Origin: Cellulomonas cellasea
GTDB lineage: Bacteria; Actinomycetota; Actinomycetes; Actinomycetales; Cellulomonadaceae
Assembly: GCF_006538745.1 (NCBI RefSeq)
Contig: NZ_BJLR01000028.1
Location: forward strand, 60,378 to 124,377
Reading direction: 5' to 3'
DNA: 64,000 bases
Both the position numbers and the translations under genes were made by a program. Of the stretch, positions 12,951-23,614 are shown one piece after another (position 1 is the stretch's first letter; the number at the start of each line of letters is the position of its first letter). A model generated the notes under the pieces. It searched no databases. It was not told the DNA's origin and saw nothing but the letters and a program-made list of their open reading frames with translations.

Positions 12951-13589
12951 TCAGGCGAGCGACCCCGCCGCGACCCGCACGTCGGTCGACGTCTCCACCG
13001 CCGCCCGCAGCACCGCGAGCAGCCCGCGCGCCGCCACGTCCGCCGCGAGGGCCGGCTCCCCCGCGCCGACCTGCTCCGGCAGGCGCGGCACGTGCACGAA
13101 CCCGCTGCGCACGCCCTCGCGCCCGCCGAGCAGGTGCTGCAGCGCGTAGAACGTCGCGTTGCACACGTACGTCCCGGCGGTCCCGGAGACCTCGGCCGGA
13201 GCACCGGCCTCGCGCGCGGCGGCCCAGCACGCCTTGACGGGCAGCGTCGAGAAGAACGCGGCCGGCGCCCCGGCGATCACCGGGACGTCGACCGGCGCCG
13301 AGCCGTCGGCGTCCGGGATCCGCGCGTCGATCACGTTGACCGCCACGCGCTCGACGCCGACCGCGCCGCGCCCGCCGGCCTCCCCCACGCACACCACGAC
13401 GTCCGGCTCGAGCTCCGCGACCGCGGTCCGCAGCTCCTGGCGGGCCCGGCGGAACGACACGGGCAGCACCCGCACGACGAGGGTCGCGGAGACGTCCCAC
13501 GCGGCCTCGACGCGCCGCACCACCTCCTGCGACGCGTTGACCGTCTGCCCGTCGAACGGCTCGAACGCCGTCAGCAGGACCGTGGTCAC
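12951..13589 (-). CDS. pcp: Pyrrolidone-carboxylate peptidase (pyroglutamyl peptidase I)
   Basis: A 212-aa C15-family cysteine peptidase that removes N-terminal pyroglutamate. The start VLLTAFEPFDGQTVNASQEV is diagnostic, and the Cys nucleophile sits in TAGTYVCNATFYALQ. The His is in SGFVHVPRLPEQV, and the Glu is probably that of VCVGEAGGR. The length is typical. The GTG start at 13589 overlaps the coaE stop (GTGA), so it is the second gene of a coaE-pcp transcript. A longer upstream extension in the same frame runs antisense to the frame of coaE and was rejected. Confidence 0.9.
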   Translation of the reverse strand: MTTVLLTAFEPFDGQTVNASQEVVRRVEAAWDVSATLVVRVLPVSFRRARQELRTAVAELEPDVVVCVGEAGGRGAVGVERVAVNVIDARIPDADGSAPVDVPVIAGAPAAFFSTLPVKACWAAAREAGAPAEVSGTAGTYVCNATFYALQHLLGGREGVRSGFVHVPRLPEQVGAGEPALAADVAARGLLAVLRAAVETSTDVRVAAGSLA

Positions 13590-14215
13590 CGCACCTCCGC
13601 GGCCAGCTCCTCGGCCCGCTCCGCGGCGAGGCGCGCCCACAGCCCGTCGACCTGCGCCCGCAGGTCCGCGTCCGTGCCCGTGCCGTCGAGCACGACGTCG
13701 GCGACCGCCGCGCGCGTCTCGTCGGTGGTCTGTGCCGCGACCCGGCGCTCGGCCTCGTCGCGCGCGAGCCCGCGTCCCTCGACGAGTCGCTCGAGCCGCA
13801 GCTCGACGGGGGCCTGCACCACGACGAGCACGTGGAACTCGTCGCCGCGGCCCGTCTCGACGAGCAGCGGGATGTCGTGCACCACGACCGCGCCGGCGTC
13901 GGCGGTCGCCGCGGCTGCCTCGCGCTCCGCGGCGAGCCGGCGGACGATCGGGTGGATGATCCCGTTGAGCCGCTCGAGCGCGGCGGCGTCGGTGAACACC
14001 AGCGCGGCGAGCGCCGCCCGGTCGAGCGCGCCGTCCGCGTCGATCACGCCCCGACCGAAGGCCTCCGCGACCTCGTCGAGGCCGACCGAGCCGGGCTCGA
14101 CGGCCTCCCGAGCGAGCTGGTCGTAGTCGATGACGACCGCTCCCAGCTCGGCGAGACGCCCCGCCGCCACCGACTTGCCTGCTGCGATCCCGCCGGTCAG
14201 TCCGATGCGTTGCAT
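13586..14215 (-). CDS. coaE: Dephospho-CoA kinase
   Basis: A 209-aa enzyme of the last step of coenzyme A synthesis, phosphorylation of dephospho-CoA. The P-loop IGLTGGIAAGKSVAAGRLAE is at the N-terminus, followed by VIDYDQLAREAVEPG and the lid region HPIVRRLAAERE. VVVHDIPLLVETG is the conserved substrate-binding strand. Position downstream of rpsA is conserved in actinobacteria. A CAGGAT hexamer 6 nt before the ATG suggests its own leaderless start beyond the rpsA terminators. Confidence 0.94.
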   Translation of the reverse strand: MQRIGLTGGIAAGKSVAAGRLAELGAVVIDYDQLAREAVEPGSVGLDEVAEAFGRGVIDADGALDRAALAALVFTDAAALERLNGIIHPIVRRLAAEREAAAATADAGAVVVHDIPLLVETGRGDEFHVLVVVQAPVELRLERLVEGRGLARDEAERRVAAQTTDETRAAVADVVLDGTGTDADLRAQVDGLWARLAAERAEELAAEVR

Positions 14216-14221
14216 CCGACC

Positions 14222-14227
14222 ATCCTG
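14222..14227 (-). promoter_or_regulatory. -10-like element of coaE, leaderless type
   Basis: CAGGAT on the minus strand ends 6 nt before the coaE ATG at 14215. Confidence 0.35.
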
Positions 14228-14246
14228 CCCGACGCGGAGGCGGACG

Positions 14247-14286
14247 CACGACGGGCCGGCCACCCGAAGGTGACCGGCCCGTCGTG
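14247..14286 (-). terminator. Second hairpin downstream of rpsA
   Basis: Long inverted repeat with arms 14247-14263 and 14270-14286 (CACGACGGGCCGGC... pairing with ...ACCGGCCCGTCGTG, one bulged base). It lies between rpsA and the coaE promoter. Confidence 0.6.
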
Positions 14287-14288
14287 GT

Positions 14289-14309
14289 GAGCCCGCGGGA
14301 GGCGGGCTC
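14289..14309 (-). terminator. First hairpin downstream of rpsA
   Basis: Eight-bp stem GAGCCCGC/GCGGGCTC with a 5-nt loop, 6 nt past the rpsA stop codon. It is in tandem with the longer hairpin at 14247-14286. Confidence 0.55.
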
Positions 14310-14315
14310 GGTGGA

Positions 14316-15794
14316 TCAGTTGCCCGTGAGCTTCTCGCGCAGAGCGGCGAGCGCCTCGTCGGACGCGAGCGTGCCGCCGATCTCCTCGACCGGGGCCGAC
14401 GAGTAGGTGGACGCCGTCGCGCCGCCGGTGCTGCCACCGTCGCCGTTCGCGGCCTCCGCGTCGGCCTTGCTGGCCTCGGCGACCTGCTTGCGGTGCGCCT
14501 CCCAGCGCTCGTGGGCCTGCGCGTACTGCGCCTCCCACACCTCGCGCTGTGCCTCGAAGCCCTCGAGCCACTCGTTCGTGGTCGGGTCGAAGCCCTCGGG
14601 GTACTTGTAGTTGCCCTGCTCGTCGTACTCCGCCGCCATGCCGTACAGCGCGGGGTCGAAGTCGTCGCTGCTCGGGTCGACGCCCTCGTTCGCCTGCTTG
14701 AGCGAGAGCGAGATGCGGCGACGCTCGAGGTCGATGTCGATGACCTTGACGAAGACGTCGTCGCCGACCTGGACGACCTGCTCCGGGATCTCGACGTGGC
14801 GCACGGCCAGCTCCGAGATGTGCACGAGGCCCTCGATGCCGTCCTCGACGCGCACGAACGCACCGAACGGGACGAGCTTCGTGACCTTGCCCGGGACGAC
14901 CTGGCCGATGGCGTGCGTGCAGGCGAAGGCCTGCCACGGGTCCTCCTGCGTCGCCTTCAGCGACAGGGAGACACGCTCGCGGTCGAAGTCGACGTCGAGG
15001 ACCTCGACGGTGACCTCCTGGCCCACCTCGACGACCTCGGAGGGGTGGTCGATGTGCTTCCACGACAGCTCGGAGACGTGCACGAGCCCGTCGACGCCGC
15101 CGAGGTCCACGAACGCACCGAAGTTGACGATCGAGGAGACGACACCGGGGCGGACCTGGCCCTTCTGCAGCGTCTGCAGGAAGGTCGAGCGCACCTCGGA
15201 CTGCGTCTGCTCGAGCCAGGCACGGCGCGAGAGGACGACGTCGTTGCGGTTCTTGTCGAGCTCGATGATCTTGGCCTCGATCTCCTTGCCGACGTACGGC
15301 TGGAGGTCACGGACCCGACGCATCTCCACGAGCGAGGCGGGGAGGAACCCGCGCAGGCCGATGTCGAGGATGAGGCCACCCTTGACGACCTCGATGACGG
15401 TGCCGGTGACGACGCCGTCCTCCTCCTTGATCTTCTCGATCGTGCCCCACGCGCGCTCGTACTGCGCACGCTTCTTGGACAGGATCAGCCGGCCTTCCTT
15501 GTCCTCCTTCTGGAGGACCAGGGCCTCGACCTCGTCGCCGACCTTGACGACCTCACCGGGGTCCACGTCGTGCTTGATGGACAGCTCGCGGGAGGGGATG
15601 ACGCCCTCGGTCTTGTAGCCGATGTCCAGGAGCACCTCGTCGCGGTCGACCTTGACGATGGTGCCCGAGACGATGTCGCCATCGTTGAAGTACTTGATGG
15701 TGGCGTCGATCGCGGCGAGGAAGTCCTCGGCCGAGCCGATGTCGTTGATCGCGACCTGCGGCGTGGCGGGCTTCGCGGGGGTGGAAATGCTCAT
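14316..15794 (-). CDS. rpsA: 30S ribosomal protein S1
   Basis: A 492-aa S1 protein that helps bind mRNA to the 30S subunit. Four S1/OB-fold domains are visible, at roughly 45-115, 130-200, 215-285 and 300-370, with repeated SGTIVKV, LILDIGLRGFLPAS, VDGLVHVSELSWKH and IEGLVHISELAVRH. A Glu/Ala-rich acidic tail follows. The N-terminus MSISTPAKPATPQVAINDIG and four-domain length are typical of actinobacteria. A clear sigma-70-type promoter lies about 150 nt upstream. Confidence 0.97.
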   Translation of the reverse strand: MSISTPAKPATPQVAINDIGSAEDFLAAIDATIKYFNDGDIVSGTIVKVDRDEVLLDIGYKTEGVIPSRELSIKHDVDPGEVVKVGDEVEALVLQKEDKEGRLILSKKRAQYERAWGTIEKIKEEDGVVTGTVIEVVKGGLILDIGLRGFLPASLVEMRRVRDLQPYVGKEIEAKIIELDKNRNDVVLSRRAWLEQTQSEVRSTFLQTLQKGQVRPGVVSSIVNFGAFVDLGGVDGLVHVSELSWKHIDHPSEVVEVGQEVTVEVLDVDFDRERVSLSLKATQEDPWQAFACTHAIGQVVPGKVTKLVPFGAFVRVEDGIEGLVHISELAVRHVEIPEQVVQVGDDVFVKVIDIDLERRRISLSLKQANEGVDPSSDDFDPALYGMAAEYDEQGNYKYPEGFDPTTNEWLEGFEAQREVWEAQYAQAHERWEAHRKQVAEASKADAEAANGDGGSTGGATASTYSSAPVEEIGGTLASDEALAALREKLTGN

Positions 15795-15945
15795 GTAGGG
15801 ATGGGCTCCGTTGCGGACAGGATGTAGGACGGACAGGGATGCTGCATGGTGTGCGGTGCCGACCGTCCCGAAAGGGGTTCACGGGCGGGATCCCTCGGGG
15901 ACCCTCACGAGCAGACCGTCGCCAAGGCGCGCGGCACCGCCGTCT

Positions 15946-15975
15946 ACCCTATCGGTCCGCTGTGGAGCGGGTCAA
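15946..15975 (-). promoter_or_regulatory. Housekeeping promoter of rpsA
   Basis: On the minus strand TTGACC (15975-15970) and TAGGGT (15951-15946) are separated by 18 nt. This is a near-consensus SigA-type promoter. The resulting 5' leader is about 145 nt, unlike the leaderless genes nearby. Confidence 0.65.
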
Positions 15976-15992
15976 AGGCAGACGGGACGACC

Positions 15993-17018
15993 TCAGGCCA
16001 GCGCGCGCGCCACCTGCAGCAGCTCGGCGGGCACCTGCTTGACCTTGCCGGCGATCTCCTCGAGCGGGACGAGCACGACGTCCTCGCCGCGCAGCGCCGT
16101 CATGACCCCGGTCTCGCCGCGGCTGATCGCGTCGATCGCCGCGGTCCCGAACCGGCTGCCCAGGATGCGGTCGGTGTGCGTCGGGATGCCGCCGCGCTGG
16201 ACGTGGCCGAGCACCGTGACGCGCGTGTCGAACCCGGTCCGCTCCTCGATCTCGACCTTGATCCGCTCGCTGATCGCGCCGGCGACGATCTCGCCGAACT
16301 TGCCCACCGGGGCCTCGTACGACATCGCGCTGCCCTGGAGCGGCACCGCGCCCTCGGCGACGACGACGATCGAGAAGCTCGCGTGCGCACGGTGGCGGTG
16401 CTTGAGGAACTTGACGACCTTCTCGATGTCGAACGGCTCCTCGGGCGTGAGCACGAGCTCGGCGCCCGACGCGATCGCGGACGTCACGGCGATCCAGCCC
16501 GCGTGCCGGCCCATGACCTCGACGATCATCACGCGGTTGTGGCTCTCCGCGGTGGTGTGCACGCGGTCGAGCGCCTCGGTCGCGATGCCGACGGCGGTGT
16601 CGAACCCGATCGAGCGGTCCGTGCCCCACACGTCGTTGTCGATCGTCTTGGGGATCGCGACGATCCGGACCCCGGCCTCGGCGACCTTGCTCGCGGCGTG
16701 CAGCGTCCCGTCGCCGCCGATGCAGATCAGCGCCTCGATCCGCTCGGCCTCGAGCGTCGCGAGGACGCCGTCGATGCCGCCGTCCGAGGAGTGCGGGTGG
16801 AACCGCGCGGTGCCGAGCAGCGTCCCGCCCTGCGTCAGCACGTTGCGGATGTGCTGACGGCCGAGCGGGAACACGTCGCCGTCGACCACACCGCGCCAGC
16901 CGTTGCGGAAGCCGATGATCGAGTGACCGTACTCGCCCTCGCCCTGCTTGACGACGGCGCGGATCGCCGCGTTCAGGCCGGGGACGTCGCCGCCGCCCGT
17001 GAGCAGTCCGACTCGCAC
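15993..17018 (-). CDS. pfkA: 6-phosphofructokinase
   Basis: A 341-aa phosphofructokinase of glycolysis. Visible motifs are LTGGGDVPGLNAAIRAVV at the N-terminus, CIGGDGTLHAASKVAE, IPKTIDNDVWGTDRSIGFDTA, and VEVMGRHAGWIAV. The combination GGDGT (Gly, typical of ATP use) with PKTIDND (Lys, typical of PPi enzymes) matches the mixed group found in actinomycetes, whose characterised members are ATP-dependent; the phosphoryl donor is inferred. The GTG start has AAGGAG six nt upstream. Confidence 0.95.
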   Translation of the reverse strand: MRVGLLTGGGDVPGLNAAIRAVVKQGEGEYGHSIIGFRNGWRGVVDGDVFPLGRQHIRNVLTQGGTLLGTARFHPHSSDGGIDGVLATLEAERIEALICIGGDGTLHAASKVAEAGVRIVAIPKTIDNDVWGTDRSIGFDTAVGIATEALDRVHTTAESHNRVMIVEVMGRHAGWIAVTSAIASGAELVLTPEEPFDIEKVVKFLKHRHRAHASFSIVVVAEGAVPLQGSAMSYEAPVGKFGEIVAGAISERIKVEIEERTGFDTRVTVLGHVQRGGIPTHTDRILGSRFGTAAIDAISRGETGVMTALRGEDVVLVPLEEIAGKVKQVPAELLQVARALA

Positions 17019-17148
17019 TGGGAACTCCTTGATCGCTGGGGGTGGGGGTCGAGGGCGCGTCCTCGGGCTCCTCTTCGGCCAGCGTAGCCAGTGCGGGGAC
17101 CCCGGACCGAGCCTTCCGTCCCAGGTCGGGCGGCGGACCGGGCGAACC

Positions 17149-18903
<1,755 letters not shown>

Positions 18904-18908
18904 GGTCG

Positions 18909-19838
18909 TCACCTCTTCCTCGAGCGGGGGTCGAGCGCCTCGCGCAGCGCCTCGCCGAACAGCGTGAAGCCGAGCGCGGTCACCGCGATGCAGACGCCGG
19001 GCCACAGGGCCAGGCGAGGGGCGACCTCGAGCTCGTTCTGCGCGGCGGTCAGCATGCGTCCCCACTCGGCGGTCGTCGGGGCGCCGCCACCGAGGCCGAG
19101 GAACGACAGGGCCGCCGCCTCGATGACCGCGGTCGCGAGCATGAGCGTCGCCTGCACGATCACCGGCGAGACGCTGTTGGGCAGCACGTGGTTCATCGTC
19201 ACGGTGCGCCGGCTCAGGCCGAGCGAGCTCGCCGCGAGCACGTAGTCCTGCCCGCGCTGCGCGAGCATCGACCCGCGCAGCAGCCGGGCGAAGATCGGCA
19301 CCTGGACGACGCCGATCGCGATGATGACGCTCGTCGACGTCTGCCCGATCACCGCGGCGATCGACACCGCGAGCAGCAGGCTGGGCACCGAGAGCATGAG
19401 GTCGACCGCGCGCATCGTGAGCGCGTCGACCCAGCCGCCGAACGCGCCGGCGACGAGCCCGAGCAGCATGCCGCCGAGCAGCCCGACGAGGGTCGAGAGC
19501 ACCCCGACGAGCAGCGACGCGCGCGCACCCCAGACGAGCTGCGAGAACAGGTCCGCGCCGTACCGGTCGATCCCGAGCGGGAACTCGTCGGACGGCCCGG
19601 GGATGAACGTCGGCCGGACGTCCGCGCGCCCGGGCAGCTCGCCCGCGTCGTAGTTCGCGATCAGCGGCGCGAACGCCGCGACGAGCACGAACGCGAGCAC
19701 GATCACCGCCCCCGCGATGGCGCCGGGGTTGCGCCGCAGCCGCCGGAACGCGACGCGCCACAGCGACGCGCCGACGTCGTCGGACCCCGCGCGCGGGTCG
19801 CCCGCCGACGGGGCCGTGGTCAGGTCCGCCTCGGTCAT
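18909..19838 (-). CDS. Peptide/nickel ABC transporter permease, DppC-like
   Basis: A 309-aa inner-membrane permease. It has an N-terminal hydrophilic stretch, a first TM (AIAGAVIVLAFVLVAAFAPL), a periplasmic loop with PLGIDRYGADLFSQLVWGAR (a DppC signature) and five further TMs in a binding-protein-dependent transport domain. The EAA loop is near EAAALSFLGLGGGAPTTAEWG. Its start overlaps the stop of the DppB-like gene by 4 nt. Confidence 0.9.
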   Translation of the reverse strand: MTEADLTTAPSAGDPRAGSDDVGASLWRVAFRRLRRNPGAIAGAVIVLAFVLVAAFAPLIANYDAGELPGRADVRPTFIPGPSDEFPLGIDRYGADLFSQLVWGARASLLVGVLSTLVGLLGGMLLGLVAGAFGGWVDALTMRAVDLMLSVPSLLLAVSIAAVIGQTSTSVIIAIGVVQVPIFARLLRGSMLAQRGQDYVLAASSLGLSRRTVTMNHVLPNSVSPVIVQATLMLATAVIEAAALSFLGLGGGAPTTAEWGRMLTAAQNELEVAPRLALWPGVCIAVTALGFTLFGEALREALDPRSRKR

Positions 19839-20839
19839 CGGGTCCTCATCCTCGGGTCGATCAGGCCGTAGGAGACGTCCACGGCGAGGTTCGCGAGCGC
19901 GTACACCACCGCGATGATGAGCACGAAGCCCTGCAGCACCGCGTAGTCGAGGTTGAAGATCGCCTCGGCAAGGAAGCTGCCGATGCCCGGGTAGGCGAAC
20001 ACCGTCTCGGTGAGCACCGCCCCCGAGAGCAGCAGACCGACCTGCAGGCCGATCGTCGTCGACACCGGCAGCATCGCGTTGCGCAGGATCACGCGGCTGC
20101 GCAGCCGCGTGCGCCGCAGGCCCTTAGCCCGGGCGGTGCGCACGTAGTCGGCGTTCTGCACCTCGATCACCGAGGCCCGCGTGATGCGGGCGATGATCGC
20201 GAGCGGGATCGACCCGAGCGCGATCGCGGGGAGCACGAGGTGCACGATCGCGTCCCAGCTCGCGTCCCACTCACGGGTGAGCAGGCCGTCGAGCACGTAG
20301 AACCCCGTGGGGTGCGTCGCGACCATCGACGGGTCCTGCCGGCCGGCCGACGGGAACCAGCCGAGCTGGACCGCGAAGAGCCACTTGAGCAGGAACGCGA
20401 GGAAGAACACCGGGATCGTCACGCCGATCAACGACGCCACGACGGTCGCGTGGTCGGTGAGCCGGCCCTGGCGCCGCGCGGCGACGTACCCCAGCGGGAT
20501 GCCGATGCCGATCGCGATCACGAGCGCCAGGACCGTGAGCTCGACGGTCGCCGGGAAGCGGTTGAGGAACTCCTCGAGCACGGGCCGGTTGGTGCGCGTC
20601 GACGTGCCGAAGTTGCCAGTCGCGAGCTGGCCGACGTACTTGAGGTACTGCTGGAGGAGCGGTTGGTCGAAGCCGTAGAGGCGGTTGATGCGCTCGACGG
20701 CCTCGGGGGTGGCGCGCTCCCCCAGGAGGGCCGTTGCCGGACCTCCCGGGAGAGCGCGGACCCACAGGAACAGCAGGACCGACAGTCCGAGCAGGGTGGG
20801 GACGAGGAGTGCGATCCTCTGCAGGACAAGTCGGATCAT
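19835..20839 (-). CDS. Peptide/nickel ABC transporter permease, DppB-like
   Basis: A 334-aa permease with the standard DppB start MIRLVLQRIALLVPTLLGLS, the family motif RINRLYGFDQPLLQQYLKYV, and a C-terminal transport domain with the EAA loop VRTARAKGLRRTRLRSRVIL. Six TMs are predicted. It sits between the binding protein (15 nt upstream) and the DppC-like gene (4-nt overlap). Confidence 0.9.
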   Translation of the reverse strand: MIRLVLQRIALLVPTLLGLSVLLFLWVRALPGGPATALLGERATPEAVERINRLYGFDQPLLQQYLKYVGQLATGNFGTSTRTNRPVLEEFLNRFPATVELTVLALVIAIGIGIPLGYVAARRQGRLTDHATVVASLIGVTIPVFFLAFLLKWLFAVQLGWFPSAGRQDPSMVATHPTGFYVLDGLLTREWDASWDAIVHLVLPAIALGSIPLAIIARITRASVIEVQNADYVRTARAKGLRRTRLRSRVILRNAMLPVSTTIGLQVGLLLSGAVLTETVFAYPGIGSFLAEAIFNLDYAVLQGFVLIIAVVYALANLAVDVSYGLIDPRMRTR

Positions 20840-20854
20840 CGAGCCTGCACGCCC

Positions 20855-22525
20855 TCAGTCCTCGATGGTGATGACGTTGTAGACCTCGTCCTGGACCGGC
20901 GACGCCGGGTACCCCTGGATCTCGGGCTTGAACGCCAGCGACGGGACCGGGTGCGCGAGCGGGACGCCCGGCAGGAGGTCCATGATCTGCGCGTTGACCT
21001 CCTCGTAGGCGGTCTTCTGCTCCTCGGCGCTCGGCTGGTAACGCGCGTCGGCGAGGGCCTGGAAGAGCTCCGGGTTGTCGAAGCCCCACTCGTTCGACTT
21101 CGCGCCGAAGAAGACGCTGACGAAGTTGTACGTGTCGTTGTAGTCACCCGTCCACCCGAGCAGGTGGATCCCGTGGTCCGGGGTGCCCTGCATGCGGTCG
21201 AGGTAGTCGGGGCTCCAGGGCTCCGGGACCGGGTTCACGGTGATCCCGACGGCCTCGAGGTCGGCCGAGATCGCGGTGAAGACCTGCTCCGGCGTCGGCA
21301 TGTACGGCCGCGAGACGTTCGTCGGGTAGTTGAAGTCGATGGTGAGGGTCGACTTGCCGGCCTCCGCGAGGAGCGCCTTGGCCTTCGCCGGGTCGTAGTC
21401 GTACGTCGCGACGTCCGGGTTCCAGCCCGCCACGCTCGGCGGCACGAAGTTCGTCGCGACCTCGGTGCCCTCGGGCAGCGTCTGCGCGACGAGCGCGTCC
21501 TTGTTGATCGCGTGGGCGATGGCCTGACGGACCTTGACGTCCGCGAGGTCGGGGTTCGCCTGGTTCATCGCGAGGTACAGGATGTTGAACGGGTCGCGGT
21601 TGACGATCTGGAAGCCGGCCTCCTTCAGCGCGTCCACGTCGGCCGGGCCGACGAGGTCGTAGCCGTCGATGTCGCCGGCCTGGAGGGCCTGACGACGCGC
21701 GGTGGCGTCCGAGATCACGCTGAAGACGATGCGCTTGACCTGCCCCACCTCGCCCCAGTAGTCCTCGTTCGCCGTGAGGACGACCTGCTCGCCCGGGCTC
21801 CACGAGTCGAAGACGTACGGGCCGGTGCCGGTCGGGTGCGCGGTCGCGTACTCGGGCAGCACGGGCGCGTCGCCCTCGCCGGTCACGCCGTCCGCGTCGT
21901 ACTCCTCGAGCGCGGTGGGCGACTGCATCGAGAACGACGGCAGCGACAGCGCCGAGATGAGCTCGGGCAGCGGGCTCTTGAGGTTGATGACCGCGGTCGT
22001 CGCGTCGGGCGCCTCGCAGCTCTCGTACTTGCCGGTGCCGTTGAGGCTCGGGGTGTCGCTCGTCGCGAACCCGCCGTTCACCTTCTGCCAGTAGTACGAC
22101 AGGCTCTCCGACTGCAGGACACCCGTGAAGTTGTTCCACCGCTCGAAGTTGAAGCAGACGGCGTCGGCGTCGAAGTCCGTGCCGTCGTGGAACTTCACGC
22201 CCTCCTTGAGCTGGAACGTGTACTGCAGGCCGTCCTCGCTCGTCTCCCAGGACTCCGCGAGCAGCGGGGCGGGGTCGGGCGTGCCCGGCTCGGTGCCCAC
22301 GAGGCCCTCGAAGATCTGGCGACCGACGCGGAACGACTCGCCGTCGTTGGCGAAGGCGGGGTCGAGCGACGCGGGGTCGGCCGACGCTGCGAAGATGAAG
22401 GTGTCCCGCGCGCCGTCCGACGTCTCCTCGGCGGTGCCGCCGCCGTCGCGGTCACTCGCCGCACATCCGGTCAGGACGAGGCCTACGGCCACGCCTGACG
22501 CTGCGAACCTCAGGAAGGTCCTCAC
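20855..22525 (-). CDS. Peptide ABC transporter substrate-binding lipoprotein (SBP family 5)
   Basis: A 556-aa lipoprotein that captures the substrate outside the membrane. The signal peptide FLRFAASGVAVGLVLTGC ends in a lipobox (LTGC, Cys near residue 21). The mature part has SBP_bac_5 features: DPASLDPAFANDGESFRVGR, EGLVGTEPGTPDPAPLLAES, VKFHDGTDFDADAVCFNFER. Substrate is probably oligopeptides or dipeptides. I chose the GTG at 22525 because the signal peptide starts there and AGAGGTG lies about 6 nt upstream; a longer frame has no ribosome binding site. First gene of a four-gene minus-strand operon. Confidence 0.9.
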   Translation of the reverse strand: MRTFLRFAASGVAVGLVLTGCAASDRDGGGTAEETSDGARDTFIFAASADPASLDPAFANDGESFRVGRQIFEGLVGTEPGTPDPAPLLAESWETSEDGLQYTFQLKEGVKFHDGTDFDADAVCFNFERWNNFTGVLQSESLSYYWQKVNGGFATSDTPSLNGTGKYESCEAPDATTAVINLKSPLPELISALSLPSFSMQSPTALEEYDADGVTGEGDAPVLPEYATAHPTGTGPYVFDSWSPGEQVVLTANEDYWGEVGQVKRIVFSVISDATARRQALQAGDIDGYDLVGPADVDALKEAGFQIVNRDPFNILYLAMNQANPDLADVKVRQAIAHAINKDALVAQTLPEGTEVATNFVPPSVAGWNPDVATYDYDPAKAKALLAEAGKSTLTIDFNYPTNVSRPYMPTPEQVFTAISADLEAVGITVNPVPEPWSPDYLDRMQGTPDHGIHLLGWTGDYNDTYNFVSVFFGAKSNEWGFDNPELFQALADARYQPSAEEQKTAYEEVNAQIMDLLPGVPLAHPVPSLAFKPEIQGYPASPVQDEVYNVITIED

Positions 22526-22547
22526 ACGATCACCTCTCGTCGACGGT

Positions 22548-22575
22548 CCGCCCAGGCACACGCGCGCCTGGGCGG
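22548..22575 (-). repeat. Hairpin in the leader of the peptide transporter operon
   Basis: Perfect 10-bp inverted repeat CCGCCCAGGC/GCCTGGGCGG with an 8-nt loop, 23-50 nt before the GTG of the binding-protein gene. It could be an operator or an RNA element; no known family recognised. Confidence 0.45.
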
Positions 22576-22662
22576 GAAGGCCCCGACCGTAGGTGCAGGT
22601 GGTCACGCGGATGTTACGCATCGGTATCCAACTAGAACCCACAGAAAGTACCTCAGCCGAGC

Positions 22663-23478
22663 ATGAACTCCACACAGCCCGACGATCCGCTGGCCGACGC
22701 CGCGTACCGCGACGTCCCCGCCGAGGCCGGAGGGCGGGCCGGGCGCACGTGGTGGGACGCCAACGCCGGCGAGTACCTCGCGGAGCACGGGGACTTCCTC
22801 GGCACCGCCGACTTCTGCTGGTGCCCGGAGGGTCTCCGCGAGGCCGACGCCGGGCTGCTGGGCGACCTGACCGGCGCGCGCGTGCTCGAGATCGGCGCCG
22901 GCGCGGCGCAGTGCTCGCGGTGGCTCGCCGCCCGCGGGGTCGACGTCGTCGCGACCGACGTCGCGCACGGGATGCTCGCCGCCGGCGCGGGGTACGACCG
23001 GCCCGGGCACCCCCCGACGCCGCTCCTGCAGGCCGACGCGCGCGCCCTGCCGTTCGCCGACGCGAGCTTCGACGTGGTGTTCACGGCGTTCGGCGCGATC
23101 CCGTTCGTGCCCGACGCCGTCCGCGTGCACCGCGAGGCGGCCCGCGTCCTGCGGCCGGGCGGCCGGTGGGTGTTCTCGGTGACGCACCCGCTGCGCTGGG
23201 CCTTCCCCGACGACCCGGGCGAGCACGGGCTGACCGCGTCGCGCTCGTACTTCGACCGGCGCCCCTACGTCGAGACGGGCACGTCGGGGGCCGTGCTGTA
23301 CGCCGAGTACCACCGCACGCTCGGGGACCACGTCGCGGAGCTCGCGGCCGCCGGGTTCGTGCTCGAGCGTCTCGTCGAGCCCGAGTGGCCCGAGGGGCAC
23401 GAGCGCACGTGGGGCGGCTGGGGGCCGGTCCGCGGGCGGCTGCTGCCGGGGACGGCGATCTTCGTGACGCACCGCTGA
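22663..23478 (+). CDS. Class I SAM-dependent methyltransferase
   Basis: A 271-aa cytosolic methyltransferase with a Rossmann fold. Motif I is RVLEIGAGAAQCSRWLAARG near residue 72, the acidic motif II VDVVATDVAHGML follows, and the post-I motif is LLQADARALPFADASFDVVF (UbiE/Coq5-like order). RVLRPGGRWVFSVTHPLRW is the motif III region. The C-terminal FVLERLVEPEWPEGHERTWGGWG resembles actinobacterial methyltransferases of unknown substrate. Divergent from the peptide transporter operon; substrate not assignable. Confidence 0.85.
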   Translation: MNSTQPDDPLADAAYRDVPAEAGGRAGRTWWDANAGEYLAEHGDFLGTADFCWCPEGLREADAGLLGDLTGARVLEIGAGAAQCSRWLAARGVDVVATDVAHGMLAAGAGYDRPGHPPTPLLQADARALPFADASFDVVFTAFGAIPFVPDAVRVHREAARVLRPGGRWVFSVTHPLRWAFPDDPGEHGLTASRSYFDRRPYVETGTSGAVLYAEYHRTLGDHVAELAAAGFVLERLVEPEWPEGHERTWGGWGPVRGRLLPGTAIFVTHR

Positions 23479-23614
23479 GACGTCCCGGACGCGCCGGGCG
23501 ACACGCTCAGGACAGCGATGCCCGTTGCGCCGCGGCGACCGGAGCTCCCCCGACGCGCCGGGGCCGCGGCGGGCGTCGTGCCCACCGCGGCCCCGGTACC
23601 GCGGGCGTGCCGGC

